This document shows positions 27,115 through 36,415 of a stretch of DNA of 64,000 nucleotides, one piece after another (the stretch's first letter is position 1; each line of letters starts with the position of its first letter). The notes beneath the pieces are model-generated. The model had not been told where the DNA came from and ran no database searches. It worked only from the letters and a program-made list of their open reading frames with translations. The position numbers and the translations under genes were made by a program. The stretch is from Nonomuraea jabiensis (GTDB lineage: Bacteria; Actinomycetota; Actinomycetes; Streptosporangiales; Streptosporangiaceae): the NCBI RefSeq assembly GCF_014204795.1, contig NZ_JACHMB010000001.1, positions 868,001 to 932,000 on the forward strand. Direction: 5' to 3'.

Positions 27115-27720
27115 AGGCCGTCATGCTCGCCATGTGGTTCCTCGCCGCTGGACCTCCGCCGCGTAGCCTGCCCAGGCGGTGCCGGTTCGAGAGCTACAGC
27201 GTTCGGCGGTCTTCGCGCTGAGGCCGAGCATCCGCTGCAGGACGCACGCGGGGATCTGGGTGGTGAAGTCAAGCAGGGCAGCCTGTCGGCCGGGGACCAA
27301 GTAGATGCCCAAGTCGCGTAGGAGCTTGCCGAGTTGTTGGGACTGATCGGCCGGGAGCTATGGGCGCCCGGGAAGAGCCAGGGCGAGGTGTCGTGCCGCC
27401 CGACCACCACGTGACTCCCGACCACCACGTGACTGCGGCGTGCGCTTAGATGCCAGCGGACGAGGTCGGCGAGCGGGCCGGGCAACAGGAGCGGAGCCTT
27501 CCCGAAGCGGAGGTAGATCTCGTGCTCGTGGATGATGAGATGGTCGGTGGTCAGGCGCGTGATCGCGGTCAGCGGCTGGGCATAGAGCAGGACGAACAGC
27601 CCAGCGATGCGCTCCCGGACCGGGTTGGTCTCGGGTCACGTCCACGGGCGTGACCCCGAGCAGCCGTGCTCGACATGCCAGTAGACCAGCACACCGCGAC
27701 CGGAAGCGCGGGTTTACGGA
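27115..27720 (-). pseudogene. Decayed site-specific integrase/recombinase fragment
   Basis: Pieces in different leftward frames reconstruct a typical actinobacterial recombinase C-terminal half: IAGLFVLLYAQPLTAITRLT, then IYLRFGKAPLLLPGPLADLVRWHL (to about 27450), a break at a duplicated ccgaccaccacgtgact (27400-27433), then GRHDTSPWLFPGA, and after another shift LGIYLVPGRQAALLDFTTQIPACVLQ (about 27310-27230). It is frameshifted at least twice. It may be a relic of the integrase that brought in part of this region. Confidence 0.65.
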
Positions 27721-27909
27721 TTCCCGGACCGAAGGTCGGCAGACCTTGCTCGTTACCGGAGCGTAACGGCAACACGGCTTGCGGCATCTCGCCGCGCTGC
27801 CAGTCTGAGTTAGTTTCCCGCCACCCGGCCGAAGATCCAATCCGCATTCAAAGGGGGTTTGGGATCGATAGTCCGGAAATTGTCACACCCTCCGGGTAGA
27901 AAATGAAGG

Positions 27910-30369
27910 GTGACTTCCAGTAGCGGCAACCCCACCGAGGACGAAACCTGCAAGCGGTTCGTCCTGCCCGCTCTCGTCCAGACCGGTTGGAATGTAGAAG
28001 AGCAGGTCAAGAGCCAGTACCGGATCAACCGCGGCCGGATCCAGCCGACCGCCCGTCGCCACCATCAGCAACGCCCACTGGTCGCCGATTACGTGCTGGA
28101 GTACTCCGACGGCCTACCGCTCGCCGTCGTCGAGGCCAAACGCTCCCGCATTGATCCCGCTGAGGGTTTCGAGCAGGCCAAACGCTACGCCGAGCTACTG
28201 GACGCCCCATTCGCCTACTCGACGAACGGCACCCGCACCATCGAGATCGACTACCGGACTGGCCTGATCTCGGAGATCTCAGAGTTCCCCACACCGGAGC
28301 AGCTCTGGGCCCGGTACCGCGATGACCGATCCCTCGCCGACGACGCTCATGCCGACTTGGCGTCCGCGCCGTTCATACTGACCCGCAACTGGGACGGCAC
28401 TCCGAAGGACCCCCGCTACTACCAGCGCAACGCGATCAACCGAGCCGTCCAGGCCATCGCCAAGGGGCAACGACGGTTGCTCCTCGTGCTGGCCACCGGC
28501 ACGGGCAAGACCCTGGTCTCGGCGCAGATCGTCGCGAAACTGTGGAACGCAAACTGGCCAGAGAAGGGGCGGCGGCCCCGTGTCCTGTATCTCGCCGACC
28601 GGAACATCCTTATCGACCAGCCCAAGGACGACTACTTCACCGAGATGTTCGGCGAGGCCGTCCACCGGCTCGGCCAGGGCAGAGTGCAGAAGAGCCGCAA
28701 CATTTACTTCGCGCTGTACCAGTCGCTGTCTCAGCCCGGCGGGGCGCAGGACTTCTACACGAGGTTCGACCGGCACTTCTTCGACCTCATCATCGTCGAC
28801 GAGTGCCATCGGGGCAGCGCCGCGGAGGGTTCGCAGTGGCGCGAGATCCTGGAGTACTTCGAGCCCGCCGTCCAGCTGGGACTGACGGCCACGCCGATCA
28901 GCCGTAAGGACGTCGACACCTACCACTACTTCGGCGACGCGATCTACGAGTACTCCCTCGCCCAGGGCATTCGCGACGGATTCCTCGCTCCTTACCGGGT
29001 TCGCAACGTCCGGATCGACATCGACTTGTACGGCTGGCGGCCGGACGCAGGTCAGCTCGACATGTACGGCAGGGAGATCCCCGACGAGCTGTACGGGCCG
29101 AAGGACTTCGAGCGGGTCGTGGCGATCCTCGACCGCACCGACGAGGTAGCCCGCTACCTGACGGAGTATTTGCACAAGACCGGCCGCATGCACAAGACCA
29201 TCGTGTTCTGCCAGACGAACGACCACGCGATGCGCATGGTCGAGGCGCTGACCCGTGCCAACGCCGACCTGTCGCAGCGGTACGGCCACAAGTGGGTCTG
29301 CCGGATCACCGGAGACGACCACGAGGCCGGCCGAGAGCGTCTGGACGAATTCCGCGACGACGCCTCCGAGGTCCCGGTCATTGCGGTGACGTCGCGGATG
29401 CTGTCGACAGGCGTCGACATCCCGACCGTCCGCAACATCGTGTTGTTCCGAGTGATCCGCTCGATGCCGGAGTTCAAGCAGACGATCGGCCGCGGCACCC
29501 GCCTGTCGCCCGAGACCGGCAAGTTCGCGTTCGACATCATCGACTTTGTGGACGCGACCCGCTTGTTCTACGACCCCAAGTTTGATGGCCCGCCGCTCCG
29601 GCGGCTCCGCGACGAGGCAGACCCGGACGGCAGCTTCATCACCTTCCCCGAGGACCTCGACGTCGAGCCCGACCCGGACCCCGACGAGGCGGCCGAACCC
29701 GAGGCTGGGTATGAAAGTCACGACGGCGGTGACCTTCCGCCGATGATCACCGACGGTGAGGAGATCGACGACATCCGCGCCGAGGGCCGCACCCTCTACA
29801 TAGACGACGTAGAGGTGAACATCCTCGGTTCGGCCGTCTACATCACCGAGACCGACGGGACGGGCCTGCGGCTGCGCCTTGTGCGGCTGGAGCAGTTCAT
29901 CAAGGACAAACTGCACGAGCTCGACCTATCCCCGAACCAGCTGCTCGCCCAGTGGGCGCATAGCTGGAGCCGCAAGGAGCTGCGGGAACGCCTGGAGGCC
30001 ATCGGGATCAGCACCGCCGACCTCGGTGAGCTGACGGGCCGTCCCGACGCCGATGCCATCGACCTGCTGATCTATCTCGGCTGGGGCCTCCCCGTGCTGT
30101 CGCGCTCCGAACGCGCTCTCCGCTTCAAGCTCCAGCACCGTGACTTCCTGGAGTCGTTCGCCCCCGAGGCCCGCGCGATCCTCGACCGCGTGCTGGCGCA
30201 GTACTCCGCGCACGACGAGAGCGAACTGGAGGTCCAGGCCATGGACTCCCCCGCCTACCAGGAGTTCGGCACGGTCGTCGAGATCGCGGAGCTCTTCGGT
30301 GACCGTTCCGGCGCCGGGCTGCGCACCGCCGTTGACCACCTGCGCGCCCAGCTGTACGAGGCCTCCTGA
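27910..30369 (+). CDS. hsdR: Type I restriction enzyme R subunit
   Basis: GTG start at 27910; 819 residues. N-terminal nuclease: LVADYVLEYSDG (Asp60) and AVVEAKR (Glu75, Lys77). Then come superfamily 2 translocase motifs: Walker A LATGTGKT (195-201), DECHRGS (297-300), GLTATP, VTSRMLSTGVDIPTV and QTIGRGTRL. The C-terminal helical part (EQFIKDKLHELDL onward) contacts the methylase core. R cuts unmethylated DNA after ATP-driven translocation. It heads the hsdR - AbiEi-like - hsdM - hsdS cluster, all on one strand. An acidic linker (DVEPDPDPDEAAEPEAG) at about 580-600 is a mild oddity. Confidence 0.95.
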   Translation: MTSSSGNPTEDETCKRFVLPALVQTGWNVEEQVKSQYRINRGRIQPTARRHHQQRPLVADYVLEYSDGLPLAVVEAKRSRIDPAEGFEQAKRYAELLDAPFAYSTNGTRTIEIDYRTGLISEISEFPTPEQLWARYRDDRSLADDAHADLASAPFILTRNWDGTPKDPRYYQRNAINRAVQAIAKGQRRLLLVLATGTGKTLVSAQIVAKLWNANWPEKGRRPRVLYLADRNILIDQPKDDYFTEMFGEAVHRLGQGRVQKSRNIYFALYQSLSQPGGAQDFYTRFDRHFFDLIIVDECHRGSAAEGSQWREILEYFEPAVQLGLTATPISRKDVDTYHYFGDAIYEYSLAQGIRDGFLAPYRVRNVRIDIDLYGWRPDAGQLDMYGREIPDELYGPKDFERVVAILDRTDEVARYLTEYLHKTGRMHKTIVFCQTNDHAMRMVEALTRANADLSQRYGHKWVCRITGDDHEAGRERLDEFRDDASEVPVIAVTSRMLSTGVDIPTVRNIVLFRVIRSMPEFKQTIGRGTRLSPETGKFAFDIIDFVDATRLFYDPKFDGPPLRRLRDEADPDGSFITFPEDLDVEPDPDPDEAAEPEAGYESHDGGDLPPMITDGEEIDDIRAEGRTLYIDDVEVNILGSAVYITETDGTGLRLRLVRLEQFIKDKLHELDLSPNQLLAQWAHSWSRKELRERLEAIGISTADLGELTGRPDADAIDLLIYLGWGLPVLSRSERALRFKLQHRDFLESFAPEARAILDRVLAQYSAHDESELEVQAMDSPAYQEFGTVVEIAELFGDRSGAGLRTAVDHLRAQLYEAS

Positions 30370-30450
30370 GTTCTTTGGGAGCAAACAGGACGAGAGCCCC
30401 TATCGTGCACAAAACTAAAAGTGACTATAAGTTTGACCTGAGCTAACCTG

Positions 30451-30930
30451 GTGACCGTGAGACAGCGGGACGAGGAGCCCCGGGCACGGCTCTGGCGCCG
30501 GGCCGCCCGTCAGCGCGGCTTCTTCACTGCGGCCCAGGCGCTGCTCGACGGCTACTCCTACCAGTCGCAGTACTTCCACGTCCGCCGGGGCAACTGGACT
30601 CGCATCGACCGGGGCCTGTACCGCTTCCGCGAGTACGCCGACCTCCCGTCGAGCGACCTGGACCATCTGGTCCGCTGGTCCCTGTGGAGCCTGGACCGCG
30701 CGGTCTTCTCCCACGAGACAGCCCTAAGCGTCCACGGCCTCGCGCCGGTCGACCCGGCCGTCGTGCACATGACAGTTCCGCCCGGATTCCGCCAGCGGGA
30801 CCCCGCCGTGCTCACCCACCGCGCCGACCTGTCCCCCGCCGACGTCGAACACCGCGACGGCTTTCGCGTGACAACCCTCGCCCGCACCCTCATCGATCTG
30901 AACATCCAGCCAACGAACAAGGATCTCTGA
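30451..30930 (+). CDS. AbiEi-like antitoxin-domain protein between hsdR and hsdM
   Basis: GTG start at 30451 (TVRQRDEEPRARLWRRAARQRGFFTAAQALLDGYS), 159 residues. The N-terminal winged helix and the segment RGNWTRIDRGLYRFREYADLPSSD, HETALSVHGL and GFRVTTLARTLIDL match the AbiEi_4/AbiEi antitoxin pattern of type IV toxin-antitoxin systems. It is shorter than usual: the C-terminal region after LIDL is mostly absent, and no AbiEii nucleotidyltransferase partner lies nearby. It ends six bases before hsdM, so it is probably cotranscribed. A regulatory role for the restriction operon is a guess. Confidence 0.75.
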   Translation: MTVRQRDEEPRARLWRRAARQRGFFTAAQALLDGYSYQSQYFHVRRGNWTRIDRGLYRFREYADLPSSDLDHLVRWSLWSLDRAVFSHETALSVHGLAPVDPAVVHMTVPPGFRQRDPAVLTHRADLSPADVEHRDGFRVTTLARTLIDLNIQPTNKDL

Positions 30931-30935
30931 CGACC

Positions 30936-32411
30936 ATGGCCCCACCCGCAAAGAAGCAGGACACGACCTCTCGCGCCCGTCTGTCGGCCGTCATCAAGTC
31001 GGCCCGCGACATCATGCGCAAGGACGCGGGCCTCAACGGCGACCTGGACCGCCTACCCCTACTGTCCTGGCTGCTGTTCCTGCGCTCCTTCGACGCGCTG
31101 GAGGCCGAACGCGAGGTGTTCGGCGAAGACCCGATCATCAAACCGGAGTACCAGTGGCGGGCCTGGGCCGACGACGAGACGTTCACCGGCGCGGAACTGC
31201 TGGCGTTCGTCAATGGCAAGCTTCTGCCCGAACTCGCGAGCATGCGCAGCGACGTGCCTGGCGACCCGCGCAACGTCCTCGGCCAGGTATTCGCCGGCGT
31301 CCAGAACCGAATGCTGTCGGGCTACCTGTTCCGCGACCTGGTCAACCAGATCCGCAGCATCGACTTCAACAGCAGCGACGACATCCACACGATGGCGTTC
31401 CTGTACGAGGACCTGCTGAAGCAGATGCGCGACGCTGCGGGCGACTCCGGCGAGTTTTACACCCCGCGCCCCGTCATCCGCTTCATGGTCGAGCAGACCT
31501 TCCTCAAACTCGGCGAGTCGATCATGGACCCGGCGTGCGGAACCGGCGGCTTCCTCGTCGAGGCATACACCGAACTGTTCCCGCAAGCCACCAGCAAGGT
31601 CCTCCAACAGCAGCTGTTCAACAACATCCGCGGCATCGAGAAGAAGCCCCTGCCGTTCCTGCTCTGCATGATGAACCTGACCCTGCACGGCATCCCCTCC
31701 CCGAAGGTCCTCCACGCCAACTCCCTCCGCGTGATGATCGACGAGAAGGGTCCCGGCTCCCAGGTTGACGTCATCCTCACCAACCCGCCCTTCGGCGGCG
31801 AAGAGGAGGACTCGATCGCCAAAAGCTTCCCCTCCGGCTACCAGACCCGCGAAACGGCCTGGCTCTTCCTCCACGCCGTCATCAAGAAACTGAAGCAGGG
31901 CGGCCGCTGCGCCATCGTCCTTCCCAACGGCGCCCTCTTTGGCGAGGGCATCGGCGCCAAGATCCGCAAACAGCTCCTCGAGGATTGCGACCTCCACACC
32001 GTCGTCCGCCTCCCCCAAGGCGTCTTCGCGCCTTACACCCAGATCCCCGCCAACCTCCTCTTCTTCGACAAGACCGTCCCCACCAAGGAAACCTGGTTCT
32101 ACGAGATCACCCCACCCGAGGGCAGCCGCGGCTACGCCAAGACCAGGCCCATGCGCTACGAGGAATTCGAGTCCTGCGCCGCATGGTGGGGCGGCCCGGA
32201 CCGCGCCGACCGCATCGAGAACGACCGCGCCTGGCGCGTTCCGATCGCCGATCTCCTCGCCTCCGGCTTCAACCTCGACCTCACCAACCCGAACACCACC
32301 GACGACCTGTCGCACCGGTCGCCAACCGACCTCCTTGCCGAGCTGATCGAAACCGAGCAGGAGGTCCTCAGCCTTCTCACCTCTCTCCAGAAAGACGTGG
32401 AGGACCGCTGA
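30936..32411 (+). CDS. hsdM: Type I modification methylase M subunit
   Basis: ATG at 30936, 491 residues. N-terminal HsdM_N helices (LSAVIKSARDIMRKDAGLNG...LLSWLLFLRSFDALE) are followed by the N6-adenine methylase domain: GEFYTPRPVIRFMV, DPACGTGGFLVEAY (SAM site, from 198) and TNPPFGG (catalytic NPPF at 283). The C-terminal helices end TEQEVLSLLTSLQKDVEDR. Its stop (32409-32411) overlaps the start of hsdS by one base, implying translational coupling. Confidence 0.95.
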   Translation: MAPPAKKQDTTSRARLSAVIKSARDIMRKDAGLNGDLDRLPLLSWLLFLRSFDALEAEREVFGEDPIIKPEYQWRAWADDETFTGAELLAFVNGKLLPELASMRSDVPGDPRNVLGQVFAGVQNRMLSGYLFRDLVNQIRSIDFNSSDDIHTMAFLYEDLLKQMRDAAGDSGEFYTPRPVIRFMVEQTFLKLGESIMDPACGTGGFLVEAYTELFPQATSKVLQQQLFNNIRGIEKKPLPFLLCMMNLTLHGIPSPKVLHANSLRVMIDEKGPGSQVDVILTNPPFGGEEEDSIAKSFPSGYQTRETAWLFLHAVIKKLKQGGRCAIVLPNGALFGEGIGAKIRKQLLEDCDLHTVVRLPQGVFAPYTQIPANLLFFDKTVPTKETWFYEITPPEGSRGYAKTRPMRYEEFESCAAWWGGPDRADRIENDRAWRVPIADLLASGFNLDLTNPNTTDDLSHRSPTDLLAELIETEQEVLSLLTSLQKDVEDR

Positions 32412-33553
32412 TGGCGCTTCCGGAACGCCCCCTCGGTGAGGCCATCACGCTCGCGCGTTGCTCGGTCTCTGTGAATGCCGACCACGAATACCGCATCGCG
32501 GGCATCTACAGTTTCGGCAGAGGCCTGATCAAACGCCCGACCATCACTGGCAACGAAACCGCCTACAAGGCGCTCAGCCGTCTCAACACCGGTCAACTCG
32601 TGATGAGCAAACTCAATGCCTGGGAAGGCGCACTGACCGTCGTCCCAGAAGAGTTCTCCGGAGCGCATGTCTCCCCGGAATACCCGGTCTTCGACATCAT
32701 CGAGGCGGAAGCCGACGTCCGCTACATCTCCCACCTCGTCAGCTGGCCCACGCTATGGGACCGTCTCACCCCGCGCGGCTCCATGGTGCGCCGCAAACGC
32801 ACCACCCCCACCACCCTCATGTCCACCCCAGTCCCCCTGCCAGACCTGGACGAGCAGCGCCGCATCGCCGCCCGCCTCGACGCCGCCACAGCGAATCTCT
32901 CGCGGGTTGAGCAGCTCCAGGAGCAGCGCTCCAAGCTGCAGGCGGCATTCAAAGAATCACTGATCGCGGACTCACTCGCCAATGACCCGGACGAGTGGGC
33001 TGTGGGTGAGGTCATCAGGCTGACGCGCCGTCAGGTTGATGTGGCTGAGAATGACACGTACCGGGAGATCGGTATCAGGTCGTTCGGGCGAGGGGTCTTC
33101 CACAAAGAACCCGTGACCGGTGCCGAGCTGGGCGGAAAACGCGTCTTCGCGATCGAGCCCGGGGATCTCTTGTTCAGCAACGTCTTCGCGTGGGAAGGCG
33201 CCGTCGCCCTCGCAGGTGATGCCGAGCGAGGCTACATCGGGAGCCATCGGTTCATGACCTACCTTGTCGACACCGAGCGGGCCGACGCCTCGTATCTACG
33301 CCACTACTTCACTTCGTCGGCTGGCCTGGAAGTGATCCGCCGGTCGTCACCTGGTTCGGCAGGCCGTAATAAGACGCTTGGAATCAAGAATTTCGAGGCT
33401 CAACACATCCTGCTGCCATCGCTACCCGAGCAGCAGCGCATCGGTCGGCACCTCGATGCGCTGGCGGTCGGCTTGAGCATGAGCAAGGGTCCCGAGTTCG
33501 TGAAGGCTCTGCGACCGTCGCTTTTGAATGCGGCGTTCAGCGGGCAGTTGTGA
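32411..33553 (+). CDS. hsdS: Type I specificity S subunit
   Basis: ATG overlaps the hsdM stop. The product is 380 residues with two target-recognition halves that carry similar openings, GIYSFGRGLIKRP (about 34-46) and GIRSFGRGVFHKEP (about 217-230). Each is closed by a conserved helix: LPDLDEQRRIAARLDAATANL with a long spacer coil (QLQEQRSKLQAAF), and LPSLPEQQRIGRHLDALAVGL. Two half-sites imply a bipartite recognition sequence. S determines the DNA target for both methylation and restriction. Confidence 0.93.
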   Translation: MALPERPLGEAITLARCSVSVNADHEYRIAGIYSFGRGLIKRPTITGNETAYKALSRLNTGQLVMSKLNAWEGALTVVPEEFSGAHVSPEYPVFDIIEAEADVRYISHLVSWPTLWDRLTPRGSMVRRKRTTPTTLMSTPVPLPDLDEQRRIAARLDAATANLSRVEQLQEQRSKLQAAFKESLIADSLANDPDEWAVGEVIRLTRRQVDVAENDTYREIGIRSFGRGVFHKEPVTGAELGGKRVFAIEPGDLLFSNVFAWEGAVALAGDAERGYIGSHRFMTYLVDTERADASYLRHYFTSSAGLEVIRRSSPGSAGRNKTLGIKNFEAQHILLPSLPEQQRIGRHLDALAVGLSMSKGPEFVKALRPSLLNAAFSGQL

Positions 33554-33605
33554 TCGTGGGCGGGCCAGCCCGGCTCCGCCCGGCGTTCGTCAGGGTCGGT
33601 AGGGG

Positions 33606-33737
33606 TCACTCGCCGGGGTTCTTGGAGTCACGGATCAGGATGTGGTGCCAGAGGGAGGCGAGTTCGACGCATTCGCCGCCGGGATCGGTGCTGTAGCTAC
33701 TCTTCCGCCACTCCAGGTCGGTGACCTCGCGAGTCAC
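33606..33737 (-). CDS. DUF397 small protein, C-terminally short
   Basis: GTG at 33737 overlaps the stop of the upstream gene (gtga). The 43 residues include TDLEWRKSSYSTDPGGECVELAS and ILIRDSKNPGE, the DUF397 signature. Typical members run about 15-20 residues longer (a strand plus W-containing helix), so this copy is truncated at the end. DUF397 proteins usually accompany Scr1-type HTH regulators in actinomycetes, but no such regulator lies beside it. Confidence 0.7.
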   Translation of the reverse strand: MTREVTDLEWRKSSYSTDPGGECVELASLWHHILIRDSKNPGE

Positions 33738-33994
33738 TCGTACTTCTTCCGTTTGGGCTTTATCAAAGTGACGGACTTGAGCTGCGGGAGGAGCTCGCCG
33801 AACGGGAGTGCGAGGGAGTCCGTCGACGGAGCTTCGTCGATGGGCTCCCGGCGTGTGGGCTTGGTGCGGGCGTGCGACGGGCACCTGGTGGGTCTGTCTG
33901 CCGGGGCCGCCCGACCGGCTCGTCGAGGCCAGCGACCGGATTGGCTCGTGCGAGCCGCCCTCACCGGTTGGACCGGGACCAGTGCGATGGTCAT
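33734..33994 (-). CDS. Small hypothetical protein coupled to radC
   Basis: ATG at 33994 overlaps the radC stop (atga), and its stop overlaps the DUF397 start (gtga). These two tight overlaps are the best argument that it is real. The 86 residues begin MTIALVPVQPVRAARTSQSG, are basic and Pro/Arg-rich, and end LPFGELLPQLKSVTLIKPKRKKYE. I do not recognise a domain. It could also be non-native sequence joining two remnants. Confidence 0.45.
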   Translation of the reverse strand: MTIALVPVQPVRAARTSQSGRWPRRAGRAAPADRPTRCPSHARTKPTRREPIDEAPSTDSLALPFGELLPQLKSVTLIKPKRKKYE

Positions 33995-34644
33995 GGGATC
34001 CTGGCCCACGAAGTCTCGGTGACGATGACGTGGTCGAGCAGACGGAGCCCGACTGTGGTCGCGGCGTCGCGGAGGCGGGCAGTTACCCGGACGTCTGCCT
34101 CGCTCGGTTCCGTCCGGCCGCTCGGATGGTTGTGGGCCACCGCGAAACGGGCGCCGCCCAGCGCGAGGACCAGGCTCAGGACGTCACGAACCGGGATCGG
34201 GGTGCGATCCGCCGCGCCATCGGTGAGCGTGGCCGTCTTCAGGATCCGGCCGCCGGCGTCGCAGACGACCACGACCGCCCTCTCGTGCCGGAGACCACGC
34301 AGCAGCGGTGCGGCGGCGACCGCTATGTCCTCGGTGGCCGTGATCCGGTCCGGGCGCGGCGGCGTGGCCGCGCGTCGCGCGAGCTCGAACACCGCCGTCA
34401 GCCGGGCCGCCCTGGCCGGGCCTATCCCCGCCGACCGCTGGAGCGCGCCCGGATCGGCCGCCGCCACCGCGGCCAGCCCGCCATGGTCGGCGAGCAGCTG
34501 GGACGCCAGCTCGATGACGTCCATGCCGGGACGGCCCTCACCCAGCACCAGCGCCAGCAGCTCCCGGTCGGCAAGCACACGCGGGCCGTGCTCGAGCAGC
34601 CGTTCCCTGGGCCGGTCGGCCTCGGGCAGATCAGTGACGCGCAT
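33991..34644 (-). CDS. radC: RadC-family JAB domain protein
   Basis: ATG at 34644 is preceded by ggaggtgag. The 217-residue product has an N-terminal UPF0758 helix-hairpin-helix part (ERLLEHGPRVLADRELLALVLGEG, HGGLAAVAAADPGALQRSAGIGPARAARL) and a JAB/MPN domain with the metal site: FAVAHNHPSGRTEPSEADVRVT (HxH...S...D). RadC proteins are common beside mobile and defence genes. The biochemical role is not settled, and repair or nuclease roles have been proposed. It is followed by two overlapping small genes. Confidence 0.9.
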   Translation of the reverse strand: MRVTDLPEADRPRERLLEHGPRVLADRELLALVLGEGRPGMDVIELASQLLADHGGLAAVAAADPGALQRSAGIGPARAARLTAVFELARRAATPPRPDRITATEDIAVAAAPLLRGLRHERAVVVVCDAGGRILKTATLTDGAADRTPIPVRDVLSLVLALGGARFAVAHNHPSGRTEPSEADVRVTARLRDAATTVGLRLLDHVIVTETSWARIP

Positions 34645-34720
34645 CGGACTCACCTCCCGCCACCAGGAGACCATCCGGCACCGACAGAACGTGGCCGTCC
34701 CGAACACCGCCGCCCGGACC

Positions 34721-36415
34721 TCAGTCGTCGGTGTCCTCGTCCACGACCTCGACCTCGTTCGCGAGCCGCAGGCTCTCCTCGTCGAGCTCCGCGGGCGCGG
34801 CCTCCGTCGCCAGGCCGCGTTGGATGAGGTCCCTCGCCCAATCCAGCAGGGTCTCTGACCGGGCGGCGAGGAACGCCTTGTAGTCGCCGCGCATGGCCGC
34901 GTCGAAAGCGGGCGCGGAGACGAGGCAGGTGTCGAGCCGCTCGCGGATCGTCCGTTCGTCACTGAAGTCGATCTCGGCCTTCAGGTAGGCGGACGGCGGC
35001 AGGTCGGAGAACTTCTGGTTGCTGATCGCGGTCAGCATGATGATGTTCGCGAGGACGTTGGCCTGCTCGAACCTGAGGCCGTCGCGTAGGAGGGCCGCTT
35101 TGGGAAAGAAGTGGTGGAACTGCATGTAGTTGTCCCCGGCCAGGGTCTTTCCCACGTCGATTGCCGCCCCGGTGATCAGGTCGACGGGGCCCCGTGCCGC
35201 GAGCATGAGCGCAAATGCCTTCTGCGGCGCGGTGCCCCGATCGTACCTACCCGCCCACAGCCGCGTGCTGGGCGGCGGGACGTCCACCTCGATGCCTTTG
35301 GTCTCGCCCTTCGCGAACGCCGTCACCGCTGCGAGGTCCGCCGCCATCTTTCGTGGATTCCAGCCCTCGTAGTAGCCGCCGAGGACAGTCCGCCAGAACC
35401 AGCTGCGGAGCTGGGCGAACTGCTTGCCGTTCGGCCTCGGGATCTGCCGGAAGATCTCGATGACGACGGCGAGCTGGTTGGCGTGGGGAAGCGCGGCGGC
35501 CGTCGGAGTGCCTATCTCGGTGGTGAGGAAGTCCACGGCCTTCTTTGCGGCCTCCTCGGTCTCCTCGATGGCCGCCAGGAGACGCTCATGGCCAATGGAC
35601 GGCAGCTGCTCCATGTCGGACTTGGCGAACCCGAGCCCCGCCGCCGCCGAGATCGCGCGGAGTAGCAGCATCTGGTCGATCAAGCCGTAGTTCTTGGCTG
35701 CGAGCACGTCGCGGACGCCGTCGATGGCGTCGAGGAGATCGAAGTCGCTGCGCCAGGTCACCGCGCGGATGACCTGGACCGCCGTCAGCGGTGTGCCGCG
35801 AGTGTTGACCCGTTCGAAAATCCGGCCGACCTCAGTGATCGAGGCCGTCTTCAGCGTCACGACCGAGGTCTCGTAGTTCGCGAAGTTGTCGAACAGCTGT
35901 CCCGCCGCCTCCTCGAACTCATCAGGAAGCCGTTTCGAAGCCCACTTGGCGTACTGGTAGGGCTGGGCGAGCAGCCTCAGCGGAATCTGGTGCGCGGGCG
36001 GCTCGTCGAAGTCCTTCCGGTGAGCGAAACGCTCCTCCTCGAAGTCGTAGACCAGGTTCCAGAGACTCTTCGGATCGCCCTTCGGCTCCCAGTACAGTGC
36101 CCCGCAGATGGTCGACAGACGCTGGCAGCCGTCGAGCAGGTAGGCAGTACGTTCACGGTTCGGCGCCTGGTCGATCTCGATGCCCGCGATGTCGTGGTCG
36201 CTCGCCAGCCGCAACTCGCTGTCCCACAGCAACAGGCTGCCGATCGGGTAGTTCCGTGAGATCGAGTCGAGGAGATCGAGGACCTGGTGGCCCTTCCACA
36301 CGAACTGCCGCTGAAACTTCGGAAGTCTGATCTCCCCCGTTCTGACCCGCGACGCGAGCTCGGTGATCTTCTCTAACTGGGGGCGGTAAGCGCGCTCATG
36401 GGGGATCGGCGACAT
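34721..36415 (-). CDS. DUF262/GmrSD-type protein with C-terminal HNH motif
   Basis: ATG at 36415, 564 residues. The N-terminal ParB-like DUF262 domain has LPKFQRQFVWKGHQVLDLLDSI (31-52), YPIGSLLLW and LLDGCQRLSTI (93-103), the nucleotide-hydrolysing signature usually written DGQQRL(T/S)T. Here the first Gln is Cys. The C-terminal DUF1524-like region has QFHHFFPKAAL (about 432-442) and NIIMLTAISNQKFSD, an H-x-F-P-K HNH nuclease site. The family includes type IV restriction enzymes that attack modified DNA and phage-defence proteins. It follows radC upstream on the same strand with 76 bp between. Confidence 0.85.
   Translation of the reverse strand: MSPIPHERAYRPQLEKITELASRVRTGEIRLPKFQRQFVWKGHQVLDLLDSISRNYPIGSLLLWDSELRLASDHDIAGIEIDQAPNRERTAYLLDGCQRLSTICGALYWEPKGDPKSLWNLVYDFEEERFAHRKDFDEPPAHQIPLRLLAQPYQYAKWASKRLPDEFEEAAGQLFDNFANYETSVVTLKTASITEVGRIFERVNTRGTPLTAVQVIRAVTWRSDFDLLDAIDGVRDVLAAKNYGLIDQMLLLRAISAAAGLGFAKSDMEQLPSIGHERLLAAIEETEEAAKKAVDFLTTEIGTPTAAALPHANQLAVVIEIFRQIPRPNGKQFAQLRSWFWRTVLGGYYEGWNPRKMAADLAAVTAFAKGETKGIEVDVPPPSTRLWAGRYDRGTAPQKAFALMLAARGPVDLITGAAIDVGKTLAGDNYMQFHHFFPKAALLRDGLRFEQANVLANIIMLTAISNQKFSDLPPSAYLKAEIDFSDERTIRERLDTCLVSAPAFDAAMRGDYKAFLAARSETLLDWARDLIQRGLATEAAPAELDEESLRLANEVEVVDEDTDD

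Noticed and set aside
28279..29916. A leftward open frame of 545 codons
   Set aside because: It lies opposite hsdR, whose motifs are unambiguous. The opposite frame is open only because of high-GC codon bias.
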